From positions 48,669,375 through 48,733,374 of the forward strand of contig JAMXIF010000051.1 in NCBI GenBank assembly GCA_028583685.1: 64,000 bases of DNA, read 5' to 3'. The stretch comes from Petaurus breviceps papuanus. Its lineage: Eukaryota > Chordata > Mammalia > Diprotodontia > Petauridae. Positions 41,954 to 53,899 of the stretch are shown in pieces (the first letter of the stretch is position 1; each line of letters starts with the position of its first letter). The position numbers were made by a program, and so were the translations under genes. The notes under the pieces are model-generated. The model was not told the origin of the DNA, ran no database searches, and saw only the letters and a program-made list of their open reading frames with translations.

Positions 41954-42895
41954 TGGTCAACAAATGGGCTTCCTTTTGTTTTGATTTTTTAAAAATTAGT
42001 TATTTTGGTTTTTAGCACTTCAAACTAAGTTGTAGCTGTCAAGAAGCTGTGATCTGCATCCATGGAGGAAGTACCCACAATGCAGTATTCCGAGAGGGGA
42101 AATGACTTGCTTGAGTTTGTAAAACACTAATTTTCTGACTGCAGCACCCAACACTGCCCTGTACCACATTCTTTGACCTCTCTCTGTTGCTGTTGTTGTC
42201 TAATCCCAACACTTGTTGACCTCTGCCTGGAGTATCTTACCTTGGCTACTTTAGCTTAAATATGACAGATGAAGTCATATCAGAGTAGCCTTATGTAAAA
42301 CCAACTTAATTTTGAAGTCTATTTTCACTTGAAAAATAGTTTGGATTTTTCAAATGCCATCGTTCTCTCAGGCTGCCTGTCATTCCCAAACCTTCAATTA
42401 TCATCTGTGACATCACAGTTCCTTACAATTAAAGTGAATTTATTTCACACCTGAGCCCCTTTGCCCTGTAAAACATGCCATTCCTGGAGGAAGGGACATT
42501 CCTTCTGAAATGCCTCTTTCTGAATATTAAAACCTTACACAGCTCCCCCACCCATTCCCAAACACGTACATTGAAGGATCAGAAACATTAATGTGTTTTT
42601 TGGTAGTGAAACCTTTTTAAACAAAATTTTATTTATTTTATATTTTATTTTTATTATCTTCATTTTCAAAACTGTCCTGCCTTTAAAGTGCTTTGCAAAC
42701 CTTCAAGTACTTATAAATGATGATGATGATTAGAAAGTTATCCTGCTTCTACCCTTAATTTCATTTCTAACTTTGGTTCTGCTTCTCTAGATGCAAAAAC
42801 ATCAACTCAGCAAAACTAATCAAACATCAGTCAGGTCTGACAGCATATACAATACTGGAAACCTATAACATCTCCCTTTTTCCCCCAATAGCAAT
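41954..42895. other. Mostly single-copy stretch
   Basis: An AT-rich run lies at 42620-42660 and a MIR tail remnant (TAAAGTGCTTTGCAAACCTT) near 42685. Otherwise unassigned. Confidence 0.4.
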
Positions 42896-43075
42896 TCAAA
42901 TTGAGTCAGTCTGAATGTCTTTAGCACCCACTGCATGCAAGGCACTGAAGCTATGAAGACAAAAGTGATTTTTATCTTCAAAGAGCTCACATCCTACCAG
43001 GAAGTGACAACATGTATGTACGTAAATAAAATCAAAATGTATACAAAGGGATTTGAAGAACAAGAAAGTAAAAGG
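42896..43075 (-). mobile_element. L2 tail, antisense, diverged
   Basis: CATGCAAGGCACTGAAGCTA, TGAAGACAAAAGTGATTTTT, CTTCAAAGAGCTCACATCCT. Confidence 0.65.
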
Positions 43076-43638
43076 CACTGGTAGATATTGATAATCATGA
43101 AAGGCAGATCAAAAGGGAGGGTGCCATTTAACAACACATGATTGCAAAGGATGCAGATCCCAGACATCTTTGAATTCTCAGTCTTGGTAAGGCTCCATAA
43201 AGGTCCACAAAGATTGGAGGTCCACATTCTCTTCTGGGTACTGGTTGCTTATAGACCCATCAGTTACTCTTAGTCACCTTGTGTATTCCTCATCCATCCT
43301 CTGGAAAGAGGATCCCAGTCTGAACAGATTTCCTTATTCACGTTGAGTCCAATAGGAAAAAGTAGAATGTAAGTGAGGTAAACATATTGACGCCATCTCT
43401 CAGAAGAGACTAAGGAGAAATAGAATGATAATGATATTCTTTAGAATATATTAAAGGAATTCTACATACGGGGCGGGGTTTGGAACAAAAATTAGATGGC
43501 CACTTTTTGGGGGTGGTGAGTAATAGAAGGGATTCTCGTCCAAGTGTGTTTAGGTGAGGTAAGAGCTGAGTTCTCCTTTCCAAATCTATGATGCAGTCAT
43601 CATAATGCACAGAAAATGAAGGAATCAACAACCTTAAT
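43076..43638. other. Single-copy stretch
   Basis: No recognised repeat. Confidence 0.4.
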
Positions 43639-43820
43639 CAGAGGTTCTTAATCTGGTCTGGTGTGTGCATGTATGTAAAACTGCTTTAATATTATTATTT
43701 TACTCTGTAATCCTATTTTATTTAATGCATTTTAAAACATCCTTCTGAATAGGGGTCCATTGGCATCAATGGATTGCCAAAAGGGGTCCATGAGAAAGAA
43801 AAAAAGATTAAATATCCTTG
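43639..43820 (+). mobile_element. Charlie-like hAT element (non-autonomous)
   Basis: CAGAGGTTCTTAATCTGG start, GTAATCCTATTTTATTTAAT, GAATAGGGGTCCATTGGCAT, AAAGGGGTCCATGAGAAAG, end TTAAATATCCTTG. The termini are imperfect inverts (CAGAGGTTCTTAA and TTAAATATCCTTG). Flanks ACCTTAAT and GACTAAAT match at 5 of 8 places, fitting an old 8-bp duplication. Confidence 0.75.
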
Positions 43821-43828
43821 GACTAAAT

Positions 43829-44884
43829 GATTATCATGGATAATGTGTCACATTTCTCCAATCTTCTGCCCTCCATATATCCCTTAGAAAATAGTTTTCT
43901 GAATGCCTTCATTCCTTTTGGCCATAACCGAGCTTTCACTGAAAACTATGGCCAATTCTAAAGGCATTACAGAGGTAGCCAGCCAAGTGCCCATCTTTTC
44001 TTGTGAATAAAAATGCCCTAATTAAAATGGAATCTCTCATCCAGAAACAGGCAAGTTTGTCTTTAGCTTGAGCTCAGGGACCTTGCCACCTCGAGTGCCT
44101 TGCAAGAGTCTTTGTACATAACTTAGAGAAAGATGATAATTATCCTTCAGGGGTGAGATGCCCAGTTAGGTTCCTGGGGTCCCATATTTCTGCAGACCAG
44201 CGACAGGCTAGATTGCAATCTGGCCAGACCTGGATCACATGTGATTTGTGTTATTAATTGACCACTTGGGTGAAGATGCAGTTGGGTGCCAGGTGTTCTG
44301 TGTTGTAGCCCTGGCATTAATAGGGGTTAAGGCTGTGGGTTTGGAACTGATCTGCCTAGACAGCTCATATTCATTACAATGGAATATCAATGTCCTCATT
44401 AAGGAGAGTTTCAGCTTCAGCCTTAGTGGTATGATTATGTTACCAAAATGGTGGGGACAAGGGGGAGTTAACATGGACAATTTGTTAGTGTTAGAGCACA
44501 TTACTGAATTGGAACCAAGGGTCAGAAAGAAATGTCTCTCGATGCAAAACTCTAAACATGTCAACGATATTTGATGTATCTGATTCTACTCCAAGCTAAG
44601 CAAAGTGTGATCCTACGCCAATTTGCAAAGACACCCTACTTTTTTAGAGCAAGCTCTATGACAGCATTTTTTGTATGATTGTTTTATGAATACATAGAAA
44701 CAGGGTAGAGTTGACAGGCAATTCCTTGTGTTTCTCCTTAGCCTGTCAATTCATGTCTTTTATTTTTTTTTTCTTAAAGATATTATTTTCATTTAGGTCT
44801 CAGTTTAATTTTAGTTTATTTTCAAAGTGTCAGGTTCATTTGGGAAATAGTAAGACTCTAGAACATTTATTACTTTTGATCCCT
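43829..44884. other. Repeat-poor block, candidate conserved noncoding DNA
   Basis: About 1 kb without a recognised repeat. Overlapping sense and antisense frames of about 108 codons at 44235-44574 are mirror shadows without family features. Confidence 0.4.
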
Positions 44885-45030
44885 CTTCTTCTCCCCCCTC
44901 TCTGCTGCTTGCTTTCCTATGTGACCTAGGGGCAAATCAGTGAACCCCAGGAGTCTCAGTTTCCTCAATATGTAAAATGAAAGGGTTGGGCCTAGATGAC
45001 CCCTAAGGTCCCTCCCAGCTCTTAATCAGA
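44885..45030 (+). mobile_element. Ther-2 SINE, 3' two thirds
   Basis: TATGTGACCTAGGGGCAAAT, GAGTCTCAGTTTCCTCAATA, GGTTGGGCCTAGATGACCCC, GTCCCTCCCAGCTCTTAAT. Confidence 0.85.
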
Positions 45031-45204
45031 GATTTAAACCTCAGAACCCTTTCCCTATTCACTAGTCTAAGGTAAGTCAACTGGAGTCTACTTTGGATGC
45101 ACCTGAGGAATCCTGATCAGGGGGCAGTAGGTACACTTAAACATTACTCTGTCACTCTTAGGACTATTTTTTCTCTAAACTCCATTAAAAAGATGAGAAT
45201 GAGA

Positions 45205-45465
45205 TGATATTATGAATATTTTTATACCATATTTATGTAGGATATTTTCATCTGAAAGTTCTTTTTATATATTTTCTCATTTGATCGTCCTTACATCCCT
45301 GTATTGTTGGACGCACCATAAGTTATCTCCCTTTAACTGGTAAGAAAACTGAATCTTAGAGAGCATAAGGGACTTGTCCATGATAATTCTGTGGTCCTCC
45401 AACTAGTAAGTATCAGGAGGAGGGATTTGAGCCTAGGGATCTATCCACTAGGCCAGCATGACTTC
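45205..45465 (-). mobile_element. MIR-type SINE, antisense
   Basis: TATTTTCTCATTTGATCGTC, CTTTAACTGGTAAGAAAACT, AGGGATTTGAGCCTAGGG, CTATCCACTAGGCC. Confidence 0.75.
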
Positions 45466-45584
45466 CTTTTGCACTGGACTGCCTTGCTTTGTGAACATCA
45501 CCCAGGATGGAGTTATCAGTGGATGGAATCTTGTAGCCCCATCTCTTAGTTGCAGGAAGTCTGTGACAACATGATGCTTTAGGA

Positions 45585-45740
45585 GCGCAGAATGGCAGAT
45601 TTCTTCCTTGAAATCAGAGCACTTGATTCATGGCCTGGCTCTGCTTGTGTGGCCTTGGAGAAGTGATTTAGGCTCTATGGACTTCTGAAAAACTGTGTAA
45701 TATCTGAGATCCCATCCAGTCCTGTGATCCTTCAATTGAG
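45585..45740 (+). mobile_element. Ther-2 SINE, diverged
   Basis: GAAATCAGAGCACTTGATTC, GTGTGGCCTTGGAGAAGTGA, TGAGATCCCATCCAGTCCTG, TGATCC. Confidence 0.6.
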
Positions 45741-46447
45741 CAAAACCACTTGCTTTTCTGCTACGTTGGTGGGGATGTGGCCCACTGACCTGAGAATTTC
45801 TCTAGGTCACTTTGAAGGCTTTGTTTGGGTGGCAAATGTGACCTAGAGGAGGCCATTTGACTTCAAGTTAGTTCTTAAACCACTCTGTAACTTCTTGAAA
45901 TGAACCACATCTGAGGAGAGAGAAGAGTTTTCTGTGCATGCTTCTCAAGATTGGCACAATGCAGGTAAATAAACATCATCCTTAGGAAACAGCGGTGTCA
46001 TTTTCCAATGCTCCAGGTTCAACCCTCTTTACAGGAGATTGCTTCATCCAAGGGGCTGTCCTTGCACCCTAAATAGGCTTGCAACAAATTATTGTGGGCT
46101 CAGTATTTAATGGATAAATCTAAATTTGAATTTTGAAGTCAAGACAATATGCACATGCCTTCTCTAGGTATTATTACCTAGATAAATATAAATTGGGCTG
46201 TAGAGTATATACATTGTAATATAAAGATACACATAGCTACCACATGCAGAGAAAACATGATGAGTTCAATGAAAGCAAAAAGTAGAACATTTGCACATCA
46301 TAGTTGCAATTCCAGCTTGACCATTGAGGCATATTTTAGGAGAGTATGGGTATCTGTTTTTCTCTTCTGAGGTTAAATGAGTTTCTTTTTTCATGGTGAG
46401 TGGAGAAGAGAAGGAGCAAAGGGCCTTATTTATGTCTTTATGGACAT
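45741..46447. other. Single-copy stretch
   Basis: No recognised repeat. Confidence 0.4.
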
Positions 46448-46605
46448 ATATAAATATTAGAGCCTTATTTATGCCTTGCTGTGGGACAGTCAGTCAATCA
46501 CTTAATTTCTCTGGTTTTCAGTTTCCTCATTTGCAAAATGAAGGGAAAGGAATGTCCTATCTATATGTTACCTAAAATCCCTTCCAGCTCTGAATCTGTG
46601 CTCTG
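46448..46605 (+). mobile_element. Ther-2 SINE
   Basis: GTCAGTCAATCACTTAATTT, TTTTCAGTTTCCTCATTTGC, AAAATCCCTTCCAGCTCTGA. Confidence 0.75.
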
Positions 46606-46669
46606 AATATGGTAATTCTACTACTACTAAATAGTGATATATGTGTTCTTTAAAATTCTTTACTGAAAG

Positions 46670-46983
46670 ATACAATGTAATTTAAAACATAATTTTATTG
46701 ACATCTTTTTATATCACCTAAATTTCCCATTGTATACTTCTTTTCTCATCTTAGAAGCATTCCTTATAAACATTTTTCAGAAAGAAAGAAAAAAAAGAAA
46801 GGAGGGGGCAAATTCCGAAAAACTCGTCAATACATCAAAAAAAACCAACAACAACTAACATTCTGTGTAAGGATCCACACCCAGACCCCTTCCACCATTT
46901 CTGCAAAGGAGTTAGGGTTGATACAGTGTATTCTCACACCTTTTCTTTGGGATCAAGTTTGTCTTTGTAATTTTGCCACATTC

Positions 46984-47042
<59 letters not shown>

Positions 47043-47335
47043 AAGCAACATTCATTTTCAATTATTTTCTGGGAGTTCTTTCCAGCTACATTGTTGCAAT
47101 CATTGCCTATGTTTTGTTTGGTTTTGTTTGCTCTGATTACTTCATGTTGTAGCAGTTCATTAAAGTCTTTCCATTCTTCTCTGTGTTCATCATATTCATC
47201 ATTTCTTATAACACACTAATAATCCATTACATTGAGTCACCAAAATTTGTTTAGCCACCCCCCAAGCAATGACCAATTATCTTGTTTCCACTTCTTTGCT
47301 GCCACAGAAGTGTAACTTTTGGTACTAGAGAGGGA
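46670..47335 (-). mobile_element. L1-type LINE 3' region, antisense, with inner (TC)n
   Basis: Read inverted: CCATTCTTCTCTGTGTTCAT, CATCATTTCTTATAACACAC, AATAATCCATTACATTGAGT, AATTTGTTTAGCCACC, then CACTTCTTTGCTGCCACAGA. These match the complement of the segment at 35242 (tggaatactat, caattggggaatggc). A TC run at 46987-47038 lies inside. Highly diverged. Confidence 0.6.
46987..47038. repeat. (TC)n microsatellite
   Basis: About 52 bases of uninterrupted TC. Confidence 0.97.
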
Positions 47336-47429
47336 TTATGCTATAAAGATACAATGTACTTAATAAATGCACGATTTCAATGTGTGCCAGAGAATATGAG
47401 TATCAAGGAAATTTAACTACTGTTTTAAC

Positions 47430-47860
47430 AACTCATTTTAACTTCTCCTTAAAGACTCATTTTGAACTGATTTAAAACCTTTCACAATCTGTCCCCAAAT
47501 CGGGGGTACAGTTTGGTTCCTATTTCCAGTTTGGTTCCTATCTCCCTCATGGAGTTTGGTTCCTATCTCCCTCATGGACTCTCTTTTCCAGCACAACTGG
47601 TATATTTGTGGATTTGCATTCCTGATTTTTCATTTTCTGACTCCATCCCTTTGTGTAGGCTGTCCATTACCTGGATGCTTTCCTCTTGGAATCCATCCTT
47701 CATTTCAGAGCTTAGGTGAAGCTCTTCCTCCTTCATGAGGTCTTTTCAAATTCCTCCTCCTTCCCCAAGTGGTTGCTACTTTTCTCCCACACCCCAAAAT
47801 TACTTTGCATTTTTCTTTGGAAGTAGGCAAAAAAGAGCTTTTTGAGAATCTTAATTTTTG
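47430..47860 (+). mobile_element. L2 LINE fragment with a local tandem repeat
   Basis: AACCTTTCACAATCTGTCCC fits the L2 'ttcacaatctggccc' block. CTTAGGTGAAGCTCTTCCTC, then CTTCATGAGGTCTTTTCAAA, fit the block before the 3' tail. The tandem repeat at 47510-47578 interrupts it. Confidence 0.6.
47510..47578. repeat. Three-copy tandem repeat, about 17-27 bp units
   Basis: AGTTTGGTTCCTAT occurs three times, at about 47511, 47528 and 47553, two of them followed by CTCCCTCATGGA. Confidence 0.9.
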
Positions 47861-48279
47861 TGTCCTAATCACAGTTAGAGTATTTTGTTGTGTTCTGTCT
47901 CTCTTTCTCTTCCTGCCTCTCTCTCTCTCCCCCTCCCTTATCTTTATCTTCTTTCTGCTTCTGTCTCCCCATCTTTTATTGATGCTGAGGTCTGCTCTCT
48001 ATCTGCTATGTTTCTTTTTACTTATTATTGATGGCAATACTAAATATGCTTCCAAAATGGTCATTTGAACATTCTTGAAGATAGAAGAAAGTTAGTTATA
48101 CTATCAATCTAATGGTATGTTCCAGACAAAAATAACTTGGGTATCCCAGTAAGTTTCTTCTTCAGTGCACTCATTAATGATGAATTACAAGTCATCTTGG
48201 TTATTTCATAGAATTCATTAACTTCCAACTACATTTTGTAGAATTCATTGACTTCCAACTACATCTTGCAGTTAATGAT
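47861..48279. other. CT-rich then single-copy sequence
   Basis: CT-rich tract 47898-47970. A 16-base doublet TTGACTTCCAACTACAT-like occurs near 48217 and 48248. Confidence 0.4.
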
Positions 48280-48284
48280 TCAAT

Positions 48285-48368
48285 AATAATATATGTGTAA
48301 GGCACTGGGGATGATACAAAGACAAAAATGAAAGCCCATCTTCAAAGAGTTTACATTTGACTGGGTGG

Positions 48369-48372
<4 letters not shown>
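48285..48372 (-). mobile_element. L2 tail, antisense
   Basis: GTAAGGCACTGGGGATGATA, CAAAGACAAAAATGAAAGCC, CTTCAAAGAGTTTACATTTG. Confidence 0.75.

Positions 48373-48434
<62 letters not shown>
48373..48434. repeat. (GA)n microsatellite
   Basis: 62 bases of uninterrupted GA. Confidence 0.98.
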
Positions 48435-48437
<3 letters not shown>

Positions 48438-48774
48438 GGGAGGTGGAGAGGCAGTGTTTGATGATGTGTGCCTGTAAGTACAAAGTATATTTAAAGTCAT
48501 TTCAGGAGGGGAGAGGGAAGGCTCATGAATCATGTGGGGGGAAGAGAGGGAGAAAGGAGAGAAGGGAGCTCAGGTACTGTCTTCTCTAAATTGAAAAAGA
48601 AATCTCTCCGTCACCATCATTTCAGTATTGTTGATGCCCCCTCTGATGGAGGTTAACTTTCAGTGCTGGGATTACCTAAGGGAGATGGGATACAGAAAGT
48701 GGTTCTTGGTAGTTTAAGGTAACAGTATTTGTGAGCCATCTCTTACTTGTTTCAGATTGTAATTTTCCACTTAT
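48435..48774. other. Unassigned sequence
   Basis: Purine-rich at 48500-48580; no clear repeat. Confidence 0.35.
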
Positions 48775-48885
48775 CTCATATATTTAATCTTGGCCAAATA
48801 CTATGGGACAATCAAATGGTTTTACAAATGAATTACATCACACAGATCCTGCTCTCAAGAAGCTTATGATTTAGAATGAGAAAGT
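48775..48885 (-). mobile_element. L2 tail, antisense, diverged
   Basis: CCAAATACTATGGGACAATC, GATCCTGCTCTCAAGAAGCT, TATGATTTAGAATG. Confidence 0.6.
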
Positions 48886-49460
48886 CCAGAGTCTTGGTAT
48901 TGGAAGGTGCCCCACAGTTGTAGTCTTACTTGTGCCTTCCGGAAAATCCCCTATTCAGTGTCTTAAGCCAATAATGGGGAGCTCACTTTCCTCCAAATGG
49001 TCTAATAATCTTTTCAAAGACTTTTAATTTTTAGGGAGTTTTTCTTTAAATTCCACCTCCTCCAAAAGCCTTCCCCAGTCTTACCAGTGACTTCATAAAG
49101 TAATACTTCTATAATGAACAAACATGAACTCTTATACATTACAGATGCCCTAAGTCCCATGAAGTCATGGACTGTCTTATCTAAATTCTATGTGGCAACA
49201 CACTTAATATATTGTTAATAGATGTTTCTTGTTCTTTGATCTTACCTAAATCTGCCTCCCTGTAGCTTCCACTCATTGCCCTTGGCTCTGTCTTCTGGCA
49301 TCAAGGGAAAAAACAAAGAAACAAATAACACCAACAATTGGTCTTCTACTTGACAAGTGTCAAACATTTCTGGAAAGGCATCATTTACTTATTCCTCCCC
49401 TAAGGGGTCTCTTCCAGACTCAACATCTTGAAATTCTTTCATCTCATCTTTCCTGTGTTG
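48886..49460 (+). mobile_element. CR1/L3 LINE fragment, split by an L2
   Basis: Left part 48886-49059: GGGGAGCTCACTTTCCTCCA, AATGGTCTAATAATCTTTTC. Right part 49240-49460: CCTAAATCTGCCTCCCTGTA, CCACTCATTGCCCTTGGCTC, CTTCCAGACTCAACATCTTG. This is the CR1/L3 order 'ctgccttt...acccattgctcctagttctg...ctccaggctaaacat'. Confidence 0.6.
49060..49239 (+). mobile_element. L2 LINE 3' tail, inside CR1/L3
   Basis: CAAAAGCCTTCCCCAGTCTT, then AAGTCCCATGAAGTCATGGA, CTGTCTTATCTAAATTC and GGCAACACACTTAATATATT. Confidence 0.5.
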
Positions 49461-49461
49461 G

Positions 49462-49665
49462 CAGAAAGAGCTGGATTTGAATCTTGCCTTGGACACTTAT
49501 TAGCTGTGTGTCATTTAAGTGTTCTGAGCCTCAGTTTCCCCATCTATAATATTGGCATGATAGCACTACCTACTCCATAGGGTTGTTGTGAGGATCAAAT
49601 GAAATAGCATATGTGAAGGCCTTTGCAAACTATAAGGCTTGATATCAGTGTGAGATGATGATTGT
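49462..49665 (+). mobile_element. MIR-type SINE
   Basis: GCTGGATTTGAATCTTGCCT, CTCAGTTTCCCCATCTATAA, AGCACTACCTACTCCATAGG, GGCCTTTGCAAACTATAAGG. Confidence 0.85.
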
Positions 49666-49869
49666 CCTCCTTTGGAATTTCACTTCCCTATTTCCCATTT
49701 TTATCCCCATCTTCCCAAGATCACTTTCCTTGGCAGAGAAAATGAAACTGTACCTCCTCCCCACCCTTTCTCTGTCATCATCATACAGTACATCCCCAAG
49801 GATCTTGTGTATTATGTATTCTGACCTTGTATGCTCATGCAGTAGTCTGCAATGAATACATGATAAGTC

Positions 49870-50120
49870 CAGGCAGTTAGATGGCACAGTGGATGGAGTC
49901 CTGGACTAGGAGTCAGGAAGCCCTGAGTTCAAATCTTGCATTTGACATTTACTAACAGTTTGACCATACACAAGTCACTTAAGCCACTCTGAGCCTCAGT
50001 TTCCTTAGCCATGAAATTGGGGTATTAATAGCATTTACTTCACAGAGTTACTCTGAGCACCAAATGAGAGTACCTGTATACTGCTTTGAAAAACCTCAAT
50101 TTAAAAAAGCTGTTATTATT
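49870..50120 (+). mobile_element. MIR-type SINE, full length
   Basis: CAGGCAGTTAGATGGCACAG, TAGGAGTCAGGAAGCCCTGA, GAGCCTCAGTTTCCTTAGCC, AATAGCATTTACTTCACAGA. Confidence 0.88.
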
Positions 50121-51399
50121 ATCGATAGTAACAAGTATCTGAGGCTATGAACATTATTTTTGCCTCTTCCCATGGGAATTACTCTGTGTTCCCACTTCTA
50201 TTCTTTTTCCTCTGTCCCACCCCCTTGACTTCAAAGTTGTATGTGGGGGAACTATTTCCCCTGCCCCCTTTTACTTTTAATCTAAAGGTCTCTTGATTAG
50301 ATCTGTAAGTCTCCAAGCAGAGATATTCTTCCTGACCCTCATTAGATATACTGTAATTTCTTAAGCCTCATTCTAGAAATCCAAATCCCATTCTCTGCAT
50401 CCCATCCCACCATCTTCTTGGCCAGCTGTTCACTTCCCAAGCCGGTATTTTCTGGGTCAAAATAGTCTCCAATCAGCATAACTTAAATGTATTTGAAGAG
50501 GAAGCAAACAATAACAAGCAGCAGGGATTAGAAAAGGTTTTCTGCAGAAGGGGGCACCAAAGGAGAACCTTGAAGGGAGTCATATGTTTTATATTTATCT
50601 GGATCCATGTTGTTCCCCTGTCAGGATGAGGATGGAAGGCATTGTAGTCATATTAGACAGAAGCCACCAATGGGATGTCCCCTCTGTGATGGAATTGCCA
50701 TCTTTATGACAAGAAACATACCTCAGTATTTGAAAGGGCCCATTATTCCTTTGGTGTGGGTACTCTCTCAACCAATGATGACTTCAACTCAGCCACACAT
50801 TTCAGCCTGTAAGAATCATACCTACCACATAGAAAATAAACCCTGGGTGGCCCAGTTGAGTTAGATGTAAAAACACCCTCAAGCTAGTCAACCCACAAAT
50901 TTATATCTTAATATTGTTATGCAGTACGTAACTGATAGAGATTAAATCAGGCTTAATCTCCAAACTTTCTTCAAAGACCTTACATATGCTATTTGTTGAG
51001 ACTGAGTTAGGGATAGCTAATTGATAGATAGTTAAATAGGGGAGGGACTCTGGTTCCCAAGGTCTTAACTGTACTGTATGTTTACATATGAATATAGATG
51101 GAAATTTGTCTTCTTATTACTCTATGACATCTACACACCTCATAGATAAATGATTGTGTCTGTCCAGAAGAATTCTTTAGGGAAGAAAAAAAAAACAATC
51201 TTTAAAAAAAATCTTTAAAATCAGCCTAGCTGCATCTTGCTCTCTGAGGTAATTGCTAGCTCAAGATATGGCATTGTTTTTGGTATATAAACAGGAATAG
51301 ATTTCTGGAAGGTTTGGATAGAGGGAGAAGGTGTTTTATCTTTTCTGAGAACATTTAGAATTGGTCACTTACCTGAAACTTCGGGCCCTGACATTCACC
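50121..51399. other. Mostly single-copy stretch
   Basis: No recognised repeat over about 1.3 kb. A frame at 50607-50864 has no family match. Confidence 0.4.
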
Positions 51400-51912
51400 A
51401 TCATTCTGTATTTTGACTGCAGAAGATCATTCCTCACAATTTAGCCCCCATTCATCTTTCCATTCTGGTTTCAGGAAGAATAGTTTTATGTCCCTTCCAG
51501 AGGGAATGATATCTCTGATCCCATTCTCATTCCTTTACTCTCCCTTCCAGTCAGTTGCCTTGCTTGTTGTTACCTGGATGAGAGATATGTTTCCTATCTC
51601 CACATCTTTGCACAAGTGGTCATTTGGGTCCAGAATAAACTTCTTCCCTTCTTTGACTTGTAAAATCTCTAGGCATCTTCAAAACGAAGCTCAGGCCCCA
51701 TCTCCTATGGGAAGCCTATGTTATTCCCCTGCCCCCAAGTAGTACTTGGAGTTATTTTGTGTTGTCTTAATTGTTTTTGTGCCCACTCTATCATCCCAGT
51801 AAAAGATTTTTTAAGGGCAGAGACTTTTGGCTTTTCTTTCTTTTTTTTTTTGTTTGTCCCATGTGCCCCTAACTACCTAACACAGTGCCTGGTTCATAAT
51901 AAATGCCATCTG
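51400..51912 (+). mobile_element. L2 LINE, long 3' segment
   Basis: TCTTCAAAACGAAGCTCAGG, CCCATCTCCTATGGGAAGCC, TTTAAGGGCAGAGACTTTTG, CTAACTACCTAACACAGTGC, CATAATAAATGCCATC. Confidence 0.75.
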
Positions 51913-53411
51913 TGAGCCCTTGTCATGAAATTTATAAGGCTAGTCCATATTTTACACGAGTCTTATACAAACCTTATGATGGTGGCTCCCAAGCTGTTTG
52001 CATCTGAGTGAGAAGTTTTGGAATGCTGGTGCAAGTCACAACTTAGAGCCACTCCACGTCTGCTTATTAGACTGATGTCAATTCCAGTTTCCCAGTGCTA
52101 GTCCACCAGCAAAATAATTCAGGGGCTCAGTGTGAGAGAAAAGGGGGATTTACTCAAAGGAAGCCCATTTTCATATATATGAGCGGGGGTAGACAAAAGA
52201 ATGGTGACGTCATTCCAAAGTTCTCATTCCGTTGATTCCAGTAGCATTTACCCACAGTATTGAGAAGGCGGCTAAGAAAATCCAACACAATGGGAAAGGA
52301 GCTGAGTGAGCCTTCTAGCTCAGAATCTGAGAGTAGTTTGCATTTTCTTTCTTTCTTTTTTCTTTTCTTTTTTTGACTGATTCAAAGCATGAGCTATTTC
52401 TCTGTCCTGCCTAAAAGAAGACAAACTTCTAGGGATTTTGATTTAAGCTACCATTTCTAGATTAACATTGTTAGAGAATTCTCAATCTCTTTTCCTATTT
52501 TTCTTTATTCCTTATTCATTCCCTGACCCCCCTCAATGCAATTCAAGGCTGTAAGGCTGAAAATGGGGGGTGTCAGTGGGAAGGCAAGAAAGTGGAGTAA
52601 ATGCTGCCACCCAGGTGGTTACCTGTGCCCAGTTAACATCACTCTGCTTTTCCTGGGAAAGGATGCATCATAGATCCTAATGATAGGGTTTCTGCCTTCT
52701 AACAATCCCTTCTGGGGGACTGTCACAGCAGGAATACTGAAGTACTGTAATCAGTTTCCAGGATGGAGTGAAACTTACCTGTGCACGAGCAGAGAGAGAC
52801 ATTTCATCCTCCTCCATTCCCCCTAGAGTTACCAGCTCAGGCACTTCTCCTACTTTACCCCTGAATCTGACAGAAATCAGCTCTATTTCCTCCATGAGGT
52901 GATATCACTCGACTTGGCTTTGAGGGAACTTCTGCTGCCTTCAAATTTGCCATTCAGATTTATTCTGTGATTCCATGATTCCAAATCTGCTCCCTGCTTC
53001 CCCAGTCAAAGTAATTTGCAATTAACTCTTACTTTAGAGATCGTGTATTTTCCAGGCATGATGAGGGTCCTTCTTGGAACTTTAAAGCTGTATGTTGTCC
53101 CTCTCATCTATGCTGTTGTCTTTTCCTGTAGCTTAAACGAGCAAATCATTTTTTAAAATCCTAAGTTATAGTATTTCAAATAAATTAAGATAGGCTTTTT
53201 GTTGGCAGGTTTGCCTTCATTATTTAGGGAAACACATCAGAGGCCATTTCCATTTAGTTAATTATTTTCCATTAATGCTTTTGCTATCCCCAGACATAGT
53301 AAACTTGAAATTATAAGTAAAATTGAAAAAAAATCTTAGAAAACAGAGCTGGCCCAATTATAAGAAGATTTCTTTTCTTTCTTTTTGTTTAAAATGTGTG
53401 CTTGGGATCAG
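51913..53411. other. Single-copy stretch, candidate conserved noncoding DNA
   Basis: About 1.5 kb with no recognised repeat besides T/C-rich runs near 52345-52372 and 53376. Confidence 0.4.
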
Positions 53412-53575
53412 GAAGTCCTGGCTTTAGAGCTAAAAGGGGTCACAGAGGTCATCATTTTACATTTTACATATGAGGGAACTGAGACCTGGAAAGGCCAAGT
53501 GATTGCTCATGGTCACACAACCAGTAAGAGTGAGAGGCAGGATTTGAATCCAGGTCCTCCCATTCCAAATCCCCT
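53412..53575 (-). mobile_element. Ther-2 SINE, antisense
   Basis: GAGCTAAAAGGGGTCACAGA, GGTCATCATTTTACATTTTA, TGAGGGAACTGAGACCTGGA, AGGATTTGAATCCAGGTCCT. Confidence 0.82.
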
Positions 53576-53604
53576 ACATCATATCATATCAGATGAACCC
53601 TGTG

Positions 53605-53765
53605 ACCTGTCATGGGATTACAGATATTATTAGTCCCATTTCACAGATGATGAAACCAAAGCCTGTGGAGAAGAAGAGACTTGTTCATGGTCACATAGAG
53701 GTACCATTTTGCCTAAGGACTTCCTTACTCCCAGTATAACTGTCTATCCAATGCTCCATACTACC
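53605..53765 (-). mobile_element. MIR-type SINE, antisense
   Basis: CAGATATTATTAGTCCCATT, TCACAGATGATGAAACCAAA, CTGTCTATCCAATGCTCCAT. Confidence 0.72.
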
Positions 53766-53899
53766 TCCTTAAGAAAAAGTTGTTTGGGATTGTACCCACC
53801 AGGTGTCTCCTAGTCCCCCTTGTGCTGAAACGTGACTCACACTGGCAATAACACCCACCCAGGACTGAGCCCCATCTTTTCCAATTAAAGTAACTCCTT

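Noticed and set aside
44235-44574. Overlapping sense and antisense frames of about 108 codons
   Set aside because: They mirror each other over a short stop-poor stretch and lack any protein family signal.
48280-48589. Frames rich in SLSLSL or REREER
   Set aside because: Translation of the GA microsatellite.
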